The translations under genes were made by a program, and so were the position numbers. This document shows, piece after piece, positions 38,175 through 47,218 of a stretch of 64,000 nt of DNA. Position 1 is the first letter of the stretch; the number at the start of each line of letters is the position of its first letter. A model generated the notes under the pieces. It was not told where the DNA came from and searched no databases. It saw nothing but the letters and a program-made list of their open reading frames with translations. The stretch comes from Rhodanobacter sp. MP7CTX1 (GTDB taxonomy: Bacteria; Pseudomonadota; Gammaproteobacteria; Xanthomonadales; Rhodanobacteraceae). The stretch covers positions 124,001-188,000 of the forward strand of contig NZ_JACHCN010000007.1 of NCBI RefSeq assembly GCF_014205795.1. Reading direction: 5' to 3'.

Positions 38175-40607
38175 ATGAATCTGCATCACAAATTGTTGTA
38201 TGTCGCCATGGCACTCGTGCTCGCTCCGGGCGCGCTGCGTGCGGCGGATCAAGACGCGACACCACCAAACCCGGCATCCCAGAATCCCATAGCCGCTGAC
38301 AAGAAAGCCAAGAATCTGGACACCGTTTCGGTTACTGCGACCAAGCGCGAGACGCCGCTGCAGAAAACACCGGTGGCCGTCACGGCGATCACGGCGGACA
38401 CGCTCGACAAGGAGCGCGTGATGACCGTGCAGGATCTGACCAAACTGGTGCCAGGCCTGCAGGGTACGTCGGAGGGCGATCATGACGTGGTGACGCTGAC
38501 CATGCGCGGTATCGGCAACGACAGCGCCAAGACCGAATACGCCGACCCTGAAGTCGCGACCTTCGTCGACGGCGTGTATGCGGCTCGTGCCGAAGCTGCG
38601 TCGGGTCTGTTGCTTGACATGGATGGTGTGGAAGCGCTGCGCGGTCCACAGGGCACGCTGTGGGGCCGCAACTCCACCGCTGGCGCCATCAGCTTCCAGA
38701 CCGCCAAGCCCGATATCAACGGCGGCTTCTATGGCAATGGGCAGATCGAGGCTGGCAGCTACAACCAGGTGGGCTCGCGTGCCGCGATCAACCTGCCTAT
38801 CAGCAGCACCTTCGCGATGCGTATGGCGGTGGTGCACGAGCAGCATGATGGCTACGTCGACTACCAGAACCCGTCCAGCGAGCTACCGTCAGTGGCGCAG
38901 CAGAAGACGACCTATCTCGCCTCGGGCGGCAGTCTGGCGAGTTTCCAGCCGATCAACCTCAACCAGTTCGTTCAGGGCGGTCAGAAATACGACGCGCAGG
39001 ATCAGTCCGCCGCTCGCGTGAGTGCAGTGTGGCAACCCACCGACACGTTCAAGTGGAATCTGTCGTACGAATATTTTGTCGATCGCGGCACCCCCAGCCT
39101 GAGCCTGATGCAGCAGCCACGCGCGGGTCAGGATTTCTGGTCGGCGTTGATCACCACCGCGCCGTATCTGGATCGAACCTCGAAGACCGTGCGTAGTCGC
39201 ATGGACTGGGATGTCAGCAGCGATATGGAGCTGAGCTATATCGCCGGCTACAACCGTTACTCGGGCAGCAGCGACTTCGACCAGGATGTCGGCGTAGCCG
39301 TACCCACCAGCTTCACCACGGGCGGCGTGCAGCAGGAAGACCGCACCAACTATTCGAACTACACAAGCTACAGCAGTGAAATTGATCTGAAGTCGAAGGG
39401 CCCGCAAACGATCGACTGGATCCTCGGCGCGTACTACGAGCACGAAGACAACAACATCCGCTTCGACATCCCCATCTTGAATGGTACTGACCAGGGTTCC
39501 ATCAATTGGCAGGGTTCGTTCATCCAGCCGAAGGAAACGGTGGAGTCCAAAGCGATATTCGGCCAGGCCACCTGGCATATGTCCGATCACTGGCGTCTGA
39601 CGACCGGCGCTCGCTGGTCGCATGACAACAAGGACAATGACGGCGGTATCAACTGGGATTGGAATGGTGATCCTACCGTGCCGCAGATACCGATTTCGCC
39701 GGGCGTCCAGCCAAGTCCTGCGAACGGCTTCAGCGCAGGTCAGTACAACACGGCGCAGTACAGCAAGAGCGATGTCACCTGGTTGGCGCGTGTAGACACT
39801 GACGTCGGTGAGCATGGTCTGCTTTACGCCAGCGTCTCCACCGGCTACAAGTCCGGCGGAACCCAGGATGGCGGCGCGTTGTACAAGCCGGAGACACTCA
39901 CCAACTATGAAATCGGCACGAAGTTCTCTTTCTTCGGCGGGCATCTGACCTGGAACAGCGCGGTCTATTACGAAGACTTCAAGAACTTCCAGCTGTCCGC
40001 GCCAATCACCTACGCCAACGGCGCCCACGGCCTTGGCTTCTCGAACGTGCAGGGCGACACGGAAGTGTTGGGCTTCGAGTCGGAACTGGCATTGCAGCAG
40101 CAGGATGACCGCCTCAACCTGATCTTCTCAGCGATTCCAAAGAAGAAGCTCGGTACGCTGATGTATGCGGGCAGCAACGATTATGCAGGTTTCCCGACGT
40201 GCCCGGCGGGGGCGCCTCTGGGCGTCGGCAATTGCCTGAACGTCACGGGCAACGATTTGCCACACGCGCCCAATTTCTCGTTGACCACAATTTACGAGCA
40301 TGATTTCCACCTGGGTAACGGTGGCCGTCTGACACCACGTTTGAGTGCCCAGTACCAGAGTGCACAGTGGCTTAGCTGGTTCAATCTGGGTGCGCCCGAT
40401 GAGCAGAAAGCGTATGTGCGCGGTGACGTGTCGCTGCGTTACAGCGAGCCGGGTGATCGCTGGTACGTCAACCTGTATGTGCAGAACGTCAGCGATGATC
40501 GCATCAGGACCAGTGCGGGAAGCAGCGAGGTCAACGGCAGCCTGCTTTACTACTCGCAGTACCTGCCGCCGCGTACCTACGGTGTCCAGTTTGGCTTCTG
40601 GTTCTAA
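38175..40607 (+). CDS. TonB-dependent receptor
   Basis: Outer-membrane active-uptake channel of 810 residues. A signal peptide (YVAMALVLAPGALRAADQ) is followed by a TonB-box-like stretch around VSVTATKRETPLQKTPVAV, the plug domain (VQDLTKLVPGLQGTS, VDGVYAARAEAASGLLLDMD, VEALRGPQGTLWGRNSTAGA) and a long beta-barrel ending in the aromatic FGFWF. It probably takes up a glucoside or glucan oligomer, since it shares the LacI operator with the GH3 enzyme. It is followed by a strong terminator and a halogenase-like gene, a pairing common in Xanthomonadales and Caulobacterales. Confidence 0.92.
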   Translation: MNLHHKLLYVAMALVLAPGALRAADQDATPPNPASQNPIAADKKAKNLDTVSVTATKRETPLQKTPVAVTAITADTLDKERVMTVQDLTKLVPGLQGTSEGDHDVVTLTMRGIGNDSAKTEYADPEVATFVDGVYAARAEAASGLLLDMDGVEALRGPQGTLWGRNSTAGAISFQTAKPDINGGFYGNGQIEAGSYNQVGSRAAINLPISSTFAMRMAVVHEQHDGYVDYQNPSSELPSVAQQKTTYLASGGSLASFQPINLNQFVQGGQKYDAQDQSAARVSAVWQPTDTFKWNLSYEYFVDRGTPSLSLMQQPRAGQDFWSALITTAPYLDRTSKTVRSRMDWDVSSDMELSYIAGYNRYSGSSDFDQDVGVAVPTSFTTGGVQQEDRTNYSNYTSYSSEIDLKSKGPQTIDWILGAYYEHEDNNIRFDIPILNGTDQGSINWQGSFIQPKETVESKAIFGQATWHMSDHWRLTTGARWSHDNKDNDGGINWDWNGDPTVPQIPISPGVQPSPANGFSAGQYNTAQYSKSDVTWLARVDTDVGEHGLLYASVSTGYKSGGTQDGGALYKPETLTNYEIGTKFSFFGGHLTWNSAVYYEDFKNFQLSAPITYANGAHGLGFSNVQGDTEVLGFESELALQQQDDRLNLIFSAIPKKKLGTLMYAGSNDYAGFPTCPAGAPLGVGNCLNVTGNDLPHAPNFSLTTIYEHDFHLGNGGRLTPRLSAQYQSAQWLSWFNLGAPDEQKAYVRGDVSLRYSEPGDRWYVNLYVQNVSDDRIRTSAGSSEVNGSLLYYSQYLPPRTYGVQFGFWF

Positions 40608-40683
40608 TAATCGAGTTGTGATGATCGAGTCCTGATGATCGAGTCCGCGTCGCTTGTGATGCAACACTATTGCCGTTCTCTGC

Positions 40684-40706
40684 AGGCATCCCCGACGAGG
40701 ATGCCT
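40684..40706. other. Hairpin downstream of the receptor gene
   Basis: AGGCATCC (40684-40691) pairs perfectly with GGATGCCT (40699-40706) around a seven-base loop. It precedes the stronger hairpin at 40732 and may assist termination or protect the mRNA 3' end. Confidence 0.5.
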
Positions 40707-40731
40707 TCAACCCTCCCTTGAATGGCACTTT

Positions 40732-40762
40732 GGCCGGACCCTTCTGGGTCCGGCCTTTCTTT
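40732..40762 (+). terminator. Rho-independent terminator after TonB receptor gene
   Basis: GGCCGGACCC (40732-40741) pairs base for base with GGGTCCGGCC (40746-40755) around a TTCT loop, followed by TTTCTTT. It is a textbook intrinsic terminator on the plus strand. The halogenase-like gene starts 104 bases later, so it is either expressed by read-through or has its own promoter in that gap. Confidence 0.85.
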
Positions 40763-40865
40763 CGAGAGCGCGGTGGGAGCATGTGGTTGCGGTGAACACC
40801 GACCATGCTTTTACCGAGTACCAAACCAGTGGTGACGTTGGCACCGCCCGTGTAAGGAATAAGAC

Positions 40866-42461
40866 ATGTCGCGATTGAAAAAAGTGCTTGTAGTGGGTGG
40901 TGGGACGGCCGGCTGGCTGGCGGCATGCTATCTGGCGAAGGCCATGAATTCGGTTCATCCGGACAGTGTCCAAGTGCATTTGGTCGAGTCGGACAATATC
41001 GGCCTGCTCGGAGTGGGGGAGGCCACGTTCCCTTCGATCCGCGGCACGTTGTCGGCCATCGGGCTGGACGAGCGGCGGTTCCTGGTGGGGGCCACGGCAA
41101 CCTACAAGCAGGGTATCCACTATCGCCATTGGGTCAGGCCGCCTGGCACGCCCGGCAGCGACCATTTTTTTCACCCATTCAGCCAGCCGAGCCAACGGCC
41201 GGGTGGCCCCGAATTATTGCCTTACTGGCTATTGGGCGCGGCCCCCGACGGCATGCCGTTCGCCGATGCAGTGACCATGCAAAGCACCTTGGTCGATCAT
41301 GGACGCGCACCGAAGCGACCGACGGATGCTGATTATCAGGGGCCGATGAATCACGCGTTCCATTTCGACGCGGCCTGTTTTGCAAAAGTGTTGGCCGAGC
41401 ACGGTCAGCAAACGCTGGGGGTGAAGCGGCACGTCGCGACAGTCGAGCGCGCCGTGTTGGACGAGCAGGGCGCCATCGCATGCGTAGTGACCAAAGAACT
41501 TGGGGAGCTGACCGCCGACCTCTACGTGGATTGCACCGGTCTGCGCAGCGCCTTGATCGGCGGCATCATGCAGTCGCCGTTTCGCAGCCGCCGGGATGTC
41601 CTGTTCGCCGACCGCGCCGTGGCGATGCAGGTACCTTATGCGAAGCCGGATGCGCCGATCCCGCCTTACACTATTTCCACCGCGCAGGAGGCTGGCTGGA
41701 TCTGGGACATCGGTTTGCAGAAGCGCCGCGGTGTCGGTTACGTGTACTCCTCGCGACACACGGATGCCGAACGTGCTGAGGAAGTGTTTCGCCGTTACCT
41801 GGGCCCGGCCGGCGAAGGGCTGACGCCCATGCACATCAAGTTTGAAACCGGTTACCGGCCCGAGCACTGGCGCAAGAACTGCGTTGCAGTCGGCCTCGCC
41901 GGTGGCTTCGTGGAACCACTGGAGTCGACCGGAATTGCATTGATCGAACTGGCTACCTATCTGCTTACTCATCTGTTGCCAGGTGACACCGACAACATGG
42001 AAAGTGCCGCGCGTCATTTCAACGAGATGATGGTTGCACGCTACGACCGCATCATCGACTTCATCAAGATGCACTACTGCCTGAGCCAGCGGCGTGACTC
42101 AAAGTTCTGGATCGACAACTCCGACGCCGCCAGCATTCCGCAAACCCTCCAGGAAAAACTCGCGAAGTGGAAGCAGCGCCCGCCGCATCGGCTGGATTTC
42201 GTCGGTGACCTGGAAATGTTCACGACCGCTAGCTGGCAGTACGTGCTGTACGGCATGGAGTTCCAGACCAGCCTCGAGTCCATGCGCAACGCCTATCCGC
42301 ACACGGAAGCTGCGCGCCGCGAATTCGCAATGATCCGGCAGGCGGCCACTCGCGCACTCGACGATCTGCCGGATCACCGTGCGCTGGTAGAACAACTGTG
42401 CCGCGAACATATGCAGCGCGTGCGGCCTGATGCGGATATGGCTGCAGTGGCCGGCGCTTGA
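40866..42461 (+). CDS. Tryptophan halogenase-like flavoprotein
   Basis: 531-residue FAD-dependent protein of the flavin halogenase family. The FAD motif is VVGGGTAGWLAA at residues 9-20. The catalytic Lys is at residue 81 (ATYKQGIHY), matching Lys79 of PrnA, and the catalytic Glu is near residue 353 in EPLESTGIAL. The WxWxI signature reads GWIWDIGL. Free tryptophan is not a certain substrate: relatives beside TonB receptors halogenate indoles in vitro, and their role in sugar loci is unknown. It is the last gene of the LacI/GH3/TonB cluster. Confidence 0.88.
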   Translation: MSRLKKVLVVGGGTAGWLAACYLAKAMNSVHPDSVQVHLVESDNIGLLGVGEATFPSIRGTLSAIGLDERRFLVGATATYKQGIHYRHWVRPPGTPGSDHFFHPFSQPSQRPGGPELLPYWLLGAAPDGMPFADAVTMQSTLVDHGRAPKRPTDADYQGPMNHAFHFDAACFAKVLAEHGQQTLGVKRHVATVERAVLDEQGAIACVVTKELGELTADLYVDCTGLRSALIGGIMQSPFRSRRDVLFADRAVAMQVPYAKPDAPIPPYTISTAQEAGWIWDIGLQKRRGVGYVYSSRHTDAERAEEVFRRYLGPAGEGLTPMHIKFETGYRPEHWRKNCVAVGLAGGFVEPLESTGIALIELATYLLTHLLPGDTDNMESAARHFNEMMVARYDRIIDFIKMHYCLSQRRDSKFWIDNSDAASIPQTLQEKLAKWKQRPPHRLDFVGDLEMFTTASWQYVLYGMEFQTSLESMRNAYPHTEAARREFAMIRQAATRALDDLPDHRALVEQLCREHMQRVRPDADMAAVAGA

Positions 42462-42809
42462 ATTGTAGATAGCCGCTGCCGTGTTCCCGCATTGAAACGT
42501 GTTTAAACCTGACACATGTGGCCACCTGTCCGGGGACACGGTGTGCACATTCAAACTACGCACGGGTCATGAAAGAGAAGCCGACCGGTGCCGTGACTTC
42601 CCTGCCAGTCGGGACATCACCGTGCGGCTGGGTAAGGTAGCGCGTCACAAATTTCACGATAGGAGAGCTCCTTGATTTCGCGCAACGTCAAGATTTCGCG
42701 AAATTCGCTCGGCACCCCCCCATCTAGATGACTAACCGCCAAATCACCAATAACGCTTTATTGGTTCGAGGTGGCCATGGCTCACGGTCTTTCGCGCAGC
42801 ACCATTGGA
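42462..42809. other. Intergenic region with two palindromes
   Basis: No gene is visible in these 348 bases between convergent genes. ATTTCGCGAAAT at 42693-42704 is a perfect palindrome. CCAATAA-CGCT-TTATTGG at 42747-42764 could form a hairpin behind the leftward cupredoxin gene but lacks a T-run, so it is not a convincing terminator. Confidence 0.4.
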
Positions 42810-43172
42810 CTACTTGCGGACATGCACCACCCCAATCATGAATGGATGAACGGTGCAAAAGTAGACGTAGTCACCCGGCTGGGTGAATGTGTAGGAATAA
42901 CTGTCCCCGGTATCGAGGCCTTGGGACGTAAGTACGCCGCCCTTGTCTTTGCTCGTCACAGTATGAGGAATTTGATCACGGTTGGTCCATGTCACTTTGG
43001 TGCCTGGCTTCACTGTCATATCGCCGGGACGGAAAGCCATTTTGCTGATATCGACCCCTTGCGTGGGCGTCGATGCCTGAACCGAAAAAGTAGCGCTGAG
43101 TAACCATAGGCAAGCAGTCATGCACGACATGCCATATCGCCGTATGTTCGGCAGAGTCATGGTTTTTTTCAT
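42810..43172 (-). CDS. Periplasmic cupredoxin (plastocyanin/amicyanin-like)
   Basis: 120-residue exported copper protein. A signal peptide (MSCMTACLWLLSATFSVQAS) precedes a single cupredoxin domain (ISKMAFRPGDMTVKPGTKVT). The type 1 copper ligands are visible: His in QIPHTVTS, and Cys, His and Met in YFCTVHPFM. It probably carries electrons in the periplasm. It lies 34 bases downstream of a metallophosphoesterase gene on the same strand and less than 3 kb from a sulfite dehydrogenase, to which it might donate or accept electrons; that link is only positional. Confidence 0.88.
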   Translation of the reverse strand: MKKTMTLPNIRRYGMSCMTACLWLLSATFSVQASTPTQGVDISKMAFRPGDMTVKPGTKVTWTNRDQIPHTVTSKDKGGVLTSQGLDTGDSYSYTFTQPGDYVYFCTVHPFMIGVVHVRK

Positions 43173-43206
43173 GATTGTCTCGTTGAATTAGTGAGGTGTT
43201 ATGCAG

Positions 43207-44169
43207 TCAATGGTCGAGCGGGGTATCGATGAGCGCCAGGCGTTGTTGCCCGCGGACAACCGACACTTGGCGCGTGCCAAGCAGTTTGCCCAGCTCTCCA
43301 GGAGCTACGGTCATGGGACTCGGCTCGCCAAATCCGGCCTGCCCCGGAGTCGGCAGTGGATAGGCAAGCGATGCGGCGGTATGTAGCGCGACGTGACCTT
43401 CCACTTTCTGCATCACCTGGTGAATGTGGCCGTTGAGAACGGTCACCGAACCGAAGGGACGCAGTAGGGCAAGTGCTATATCAGAATCGGATGTACCCCA
43501 GCCCCAGGGAGCCCAGATGGTCCACATCGGAATGTGCGCAAAGACCACGATCGGGGTGGAATGCGATACGTTGGCGAGATCGGTTTTCAGCCACTCCAGC
43601 TGTTCGTCACCCAACGCGGCCATCGTGCCCATCTTGAAGTTCTGGACGTTGTTCAGGCCTATGAAGTGCACGCCGCCTTGGTTGTAGCTGTACCAGGCGC
43701 GACCGTGTCCATCCGTGTCGAAGAACTTTAGATAGCCATTCACTCCGTCATCGATCGCATCATGTTCTCCGGGAACTGTATGCATGCGGTCGACATGAAT
43801 CTCCTTGAATATCTCGCGTGCCTGGCCAAACTGCTCCGCCCGCGATAGATGACTTATGTCACCGGTATGCACGACGAAGGCGGGGCGTTGCGGCAAGGCA
43901 TTGATGTCCGCTATGGCGCGCCGCAAACTGCCGACAACGTCAGGATTGGCTTGTTTGTTGAAGCCGAGGTGTGTATCGCTAATCTGCACAAAGGTCAGGG
44001 AATTGGCAGGTGCGGACTGAAGGGTGCCATCTGATGTCATCCCTAAGGCCCTAGGGACGCCGCCCGTGACGTTCCAAAGAACCGCGGCTCCTGTCCAGGC
44101 CGCCAAACAGCCCAGTGCCTTTCGCCGACTTGCATCATGTCCAGAACCGTTGTGATCAAACTCGCTCAT
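43207..44169 (-). CDS. Tat-exported calcineurin-like metallophosphoesterase
   Basis: 320-residue phosphoesterase. The N-terminus has a twin-arginine signal (ASRRKALGCLAAWTGAAVLW). The metal-binding blocks are in order: VQISDTHLG, VVHTGDISH, VPGEHDAI (the usual GNHD Asn is Glu), VFAHIPMWT and LNGHIHQ. The substrate is unknown. It is translated just before the cupredoxin gene on the same strand, and they are probably co-transcribed. The Asn-to-Glu change in the third block is also known in some exported members, so it does not by itself imply inactivity. Confidence 0.87.
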   Translation of the reverse strand: MSEFDHNGSGHDASRRKALGCLAAWTGAAVLWNVTGGVPRALGMTSDGTLQSAPANSLTFVQISDTHLGFNKQANPDVVGSLRRAIADINALPQRPAFVVHTGDISHLSRAEQFGQAREIFKEIHVDRMHTVPGEHDAIDDGVNGYLKFFDTDGHGRAWYSYNQGGVHFIGLNNVQNFKMGTMAALGDEQLEWLKTDLANVSHSTPIVVFAHIPMWTIWAPWGWGTSDSDIALALLRPFGSVTVLNGHIHQVMQKVEGHVALHTAASLAYPLPTPGQAGFGEPSPMTVAPGELGKLLGTRQVSVVRGQQRLALIDTPLDH

Positions 44170-44525
44170 GACATTCTTCCTGATGGGGGACTCAGGTACT
44201 TGATCACTCAGGACAGACTTTTATTCCCGACGCCCCGTCAGGAGTTTCCGAATCATTGGCTCGGGCGCCATGACGCCGTAAGGTTGGCGGACGCGCAAGC
44301 GGACGGAGTCTATCGTTGAGGTTCTGCTGTGGGCCTCGTGACCGAGCGTGAGCGTGACAGTCAAGCAGCAACATTTCTTGGATCTCAACCCAGCTGGAGC
44401 AGTCCGTTCGTATGTTCCCTCGGTAGAAACCTTCTATCAGCAACCTCCTTACTACAACGCTGATCGATCCCACGATCTGCCAGCGGCAAAGCGCGTGTAT
44501 GCTTCAGGCTGAAATAGGGGGTTCG
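44170..44525. other. Intergenic region
   Basis: 356 bases between two divergent features. Only short overlapping frames are present and none has recognisable content. Promoters for the metallophosphoesterase (leftward) and for the broken gene at 44526 (rightward) would lie here. Confidence 0.4.
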
Positions 44526-45080
44526 ATGGATTCGTCGTTAAGGATTGCATTAGGGATTGTGTGCGCCGCACTGATCTTGCTTTTCGGGTAAATCGCGTAC
44601 CACGAGTTTGAGCGTCAACGTGATATCGATGAAGCTCAAACGATCATCCAGACGTTTGCTGGCGGCAACGCGTCTGCTTCTCAGCAATCGCAAGACCAGC
44701 TTACTCAGCAACGTGCTCAGCAAGCGTTCGACCTTCGCCAGCGCCAGCTGGCGGCGTATTCAGACCAGCAGCGTCATTTGCTTGCCACGAACCAGCGCTG
44801 TGTCGGCGGCGTTGTTGTGGAGGTTAACGGCACTTCGTATACGGGCGCACCGCGTTCACGTGTACGCCCTGCGGTCCGAGTCCCTTGGCGAGGCCGATCG
44901 TTAGCGTATCGACGGCACCATTTCATAGAAAAATTGGCGCGCGTTGGTCGGCATAGTCTCGGTTGCTTGATGACCGCAATACAAACAAGTCAGCGTGACT
45001 CAGGCCAACTCAATCCATTGCACACAATAGAGACGCGTTCTCTCCCTCGGTGGCTTTTTGTCGTTGCGTCTGCCAAATAG
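44526..45080 (+). pseudogene. Membrane-anchored coiled-coil gene broken by an in-frame TAA
   Basis: ATG 44526 begins MDSSLRIALGIVCAALILLF G, a membrane anchor, then hits TAA at 44589-44591. The same frame continues without interruption for 160 codons as IAYHEFERQRDIDEAQTIIQ, a Gln-rich amphipathic region and RCVGGVVVEVNGTSYTGAP. Reading on through the stop gives a coherent bitopic protein. The tail after about 44860 looks less protein-like and may be out of its original frame. UAA is not a selenocysteine codon, so this is a disabled gene. Confidence 0.65.
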
Positions 45081-45111
45081 GTTGAGCCACTCGCTTAAGG
45101 AGTCGTGAGAC

Positions 45112-45423
45112 TTGGGCGTAATCTCCGAGGATCATCTGGAAAAGGTAGCGGGGTACGCTTCCATTTTGCTGGCCGTCCATGAGCGCTCCAAGAATCATAA
45201 GATCGCGCTGGCAAAAGTCCTTGAAATTCCGACACAGGCATTCGGATTCAAGCAGATTGGCGACGAAACACTGAAGTCAGGATCATCAGACTGGCCCTCG
45301 TGGGCAGCCGCCATGGGCACGCGAACGCTTGCGAAGGCGAAGCGAAACCAGACGCTCAAATATTTTGCGCGGGCCTCGCCACTCAATCATTTCATTGCCG
45401 AGGGCGTGATCAATGTCCCGTAA
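45112..45423 (+). CDS. Hypothetical protein
   Basis: 103-codon frame opening with TTG at 45112 (GVISEDHLEKVAGYASILLA). Composition is protein-like, with a possible helical first half and a basic second half (LAKAKRNQTLKYFARASPLN). No family is recognised and the start is poor, so it may be the inner part of a decayed gene. The antisense frame is also open here. Confidence 0.35.
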   Translation: MGVISEDHLEKVAGYASILLAVHERSKNHKIALAKVLEIPTQAFGFKQIGDETLKSGSSDWPSWAAAMGTRTLAKAKRNQTLKYFARASPLNHFIAEGVINVP

Positions 45424-45615
45424 TTGATTGTGCGCCCTGTTGCGCGCAACCACCGCAATTGTTCCATCAGGCGTCCTTTCCCGCTGGCATTGATCTTGCT
45501 GTGCGAACTTGAGGAACTTATCGAGTGCTATTATCAAGATGTTCGTTGCTAGACATCCATGCGGCAATGCATGGCCTGGATTTCAGGGCCTCGCCAATTC
45601 CGAGGGGTAAGAGTC

Positions 45616-46857
45616 ATGAGCAGGGAAGGGAGCGCTATCGAGCCGTCGCGGCGGCACTTTTTGCAGGCTGCCGGCCTCTTCGGTTCCATCGGGCTGATCG
45701 GAGGAGCCCGCGCACTGGGCGCGACGGCGAAGTCGGTTCGATTGCCGTTCGTCAACGGAGAGCGCGAATTGACGAATGCCTTTCCGCAGAAAGGCGAAAT
45801 GATCCTCTTGCGCACGCGCCCGCCTTTATTGGAAACCCCATTCGATGTATTCGATCACGGCGTATTTACACCCAATAATCGTTTCTTCGTGCGCTGGCAC
45901 CTGGCTTATATCCCCACCCAGATCGACGCAGAGGCCTTTCGTCTGACGGTACGGGGCCATATCGGCAAGCCCCTGTCACTAACTCTTCACCAACTGATGA
46001 CCGAGTTCGCGCCAGTCGAGCTTGCTGCGGTAAATCAGTGCTCGGGCAATTCCCGCGGCCTGTTCAATCCAAGAGTCGCTGGTGGCCAATGGGCCAATGG
46101 TGCCATGGGTTGCGCACGCTGGACCGGTGTGCGACTGAAAGATGTGCTGGACAGGGCAGGGGTGAGTGCGGGGGCGGTCCAAGTTCGCTTCAATGGGCTG
46201 GACACAGGCCTAATTAGCGGTACGCCTGATTTTCTGAAGTCCCTCGACATCGATCACGCACGGGACGGCGAGGTGATGATTGCCTACGGCATGAATGGTG
46301 AGCAGTTGCCGCTGTTGAACGGCTTTCCATTGCGGCTCATCGTGCCCGGTTGGTATTCCACCTATTGGGTGAAAATGCTCAACGACATTGAGGTGCTGGA
46401 CAGGGTAGACGACAACTATTGGATGGCGAAGGCGTACCTCGTGCCGGACACGCCATACGCCAGCGTCAAGCCGGGCCAGAGCGATTTCAAGAGCGTGCCA
46501 ATCAGCCACATGCCGCCGCGCTCGTTCATCACCAATCTACGCGACGGTGATCGAGTGCTCGTCGGGCATGCGGTGCATACTCGAGGGATCGCATTTGGCG
46601 GGGACGCAGGAGTGTCCAAAGTGTTCTGGTCGAGCGATGGTGGCGCGCATTGGATGGATGCGATGCTGGAAGAGGATCATGGCAAATACAGTTTCAGGCG
46701 CTGGAATGCCCACTACACGCCAAGTTCCCGTGGTGAAAACACCCTGATGGTCAAAGCGATCAATAGCAACGGCGTCGAGCAGCCAGCCGTCCCGAACTGG
46801 AATTCTGGCGGATTCATGCGCAACGTTGTCGAGTCGATCAAGGTCACTGTTGCCTGA
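45616..46857 (+). CDS. sorA: Sulfite dehydrogenase molybdenum subunit (SorA/SoxC-like)
   Basis: 413-residue periplasmic molybdoenzyme of the sulfite oxidase family. A Tat signal (SRRHFLQAAGLFGSIGLIGG) is followed by the oxidoreductase Mo-cofactor domain, with the Mo-binding Cys142 in AAVNQCSGNSRGLF and cofactor residues nearby (NGAMGCARWTGVRL), and a C-terminal Mo-co dimerisation domain (DRVLVGHAVHTRGIAFGGDA). The ATG at 45616 is chosen, since the Tat signal follows it. A small cytochrome c gene begins 11 bases after its stop, as in SorAB. It probably oxidises sulfite or a related S-oxyanion. Confidence 0.87.
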   Translation: MSREGSAIEPSRRHFLQAAGLFGSIGLIGGARALGATAKSVRLPFVNGERELTNAFPQKGEMILLRTRPPLLETPFDVFDHGVFTPNNRFFVRWHLAYIPTQIDAEAFRLTVRGHIGKPLSLTLHQLMTEFAPVELAAVNQCSGNSRGLFNPRVAGGQWANGAMGCARWTGVRLKDVLDRAGVSAGAVQVRFNGLDTGLISGTPDFLKSLDIDHARDGEVMIAYGMNGEQLPLLNGFPLRLIVPGWYSTYWVKMLNDIEVLDRVDDNYWMAKAYLVPDTPYASVKPGQSDFKSVPISHMPPRSFITNLRDGDRVLVGHAVHTRGIAFGGDAGVSKVFWSSDGGAHWMDAMLEEDHGKYSFRRWNAHYTPSSRGENTLMVKAINSNGVEQPAVPNWNSGGFMRNVVESIKVTVA

Positions 46858-46867
46858 GTCTGCCCCC

Positions 46868-47218
46868 ATGAAATGCATCTCTGCACTCACTGTTGCGATC
46901 ACGTTGGCACCTCTCATTTTTGGCTTTTCAGTGGTGCAGGCGGGACCACCGGCTCCGATCGCCATCCATTCGGTTTCCGTAGAACTGCCGGTCAGTCGTA
47001 CTGAGTTTCCGCCTGGGCCGGGTTCTGATCTTTCCGGCAAGTGCCTGATCTGCCATTCGGCCAGCATGGTGCTGAAGCAGCCAGCCTTGTCACGGGCTCA
47101 GTGGACGGCCGAGATCAACAAGATGCGCCACACCTATGGCGCGCCGATCGATGATGACGAGGTCGACAAACTGAGCCTGTATCTGGCCAAGATCAATGCT
47201 GATCAACAAACCCACTGA
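46868..47218 (+). CDS. sorB: Cytochrome c subunit of sulfite dehydrogenase (SorB-like)
   Basis: 116-residue exported monoheme cytochrome c. A signal peptide (MKCISALTVAITLAPLIFGF) is followed by the heme site C59-L-I-C62-H63 and a candidate axial Met in INKMRHTYG. The order directly behind the molybdenum subunit and the size match the SorB subunit, which accepts electrons from the Mo centre. Start is ATG 46868. Confidence 0.85.
   Translation: MKCISALTVAITLAPLIFGFSVVQAGPPAPIAIHSVSVELPVSRTEFPPGPGSDLSGKCLICHSASMVLKQPALSRAQWTAEINKMRHTYGAPIDDDEVDKLSLYLAKINADQQTH

Noticed and set aside
38889-40028. 379-codon open frame on the minus strand
   Set aside because: It is antisense to the TonB receptor barrel and shows no motif of its own.
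42747-42764. Hairpin CCAATAA-CGCT-TTATTGG as a terminator of the cupredoxin gene
   Set aside because: The stem is short and AT-rich and no T-run follows it on the minus strand.
44589-44591. TAA in the membrane-anchored gene considered as programmed recoding
   Set aside because: UAA is not decoded by tRNA-Sec or tRNA-Pyl, no stimulatory structure is visible, and the 3' part also shows decay.
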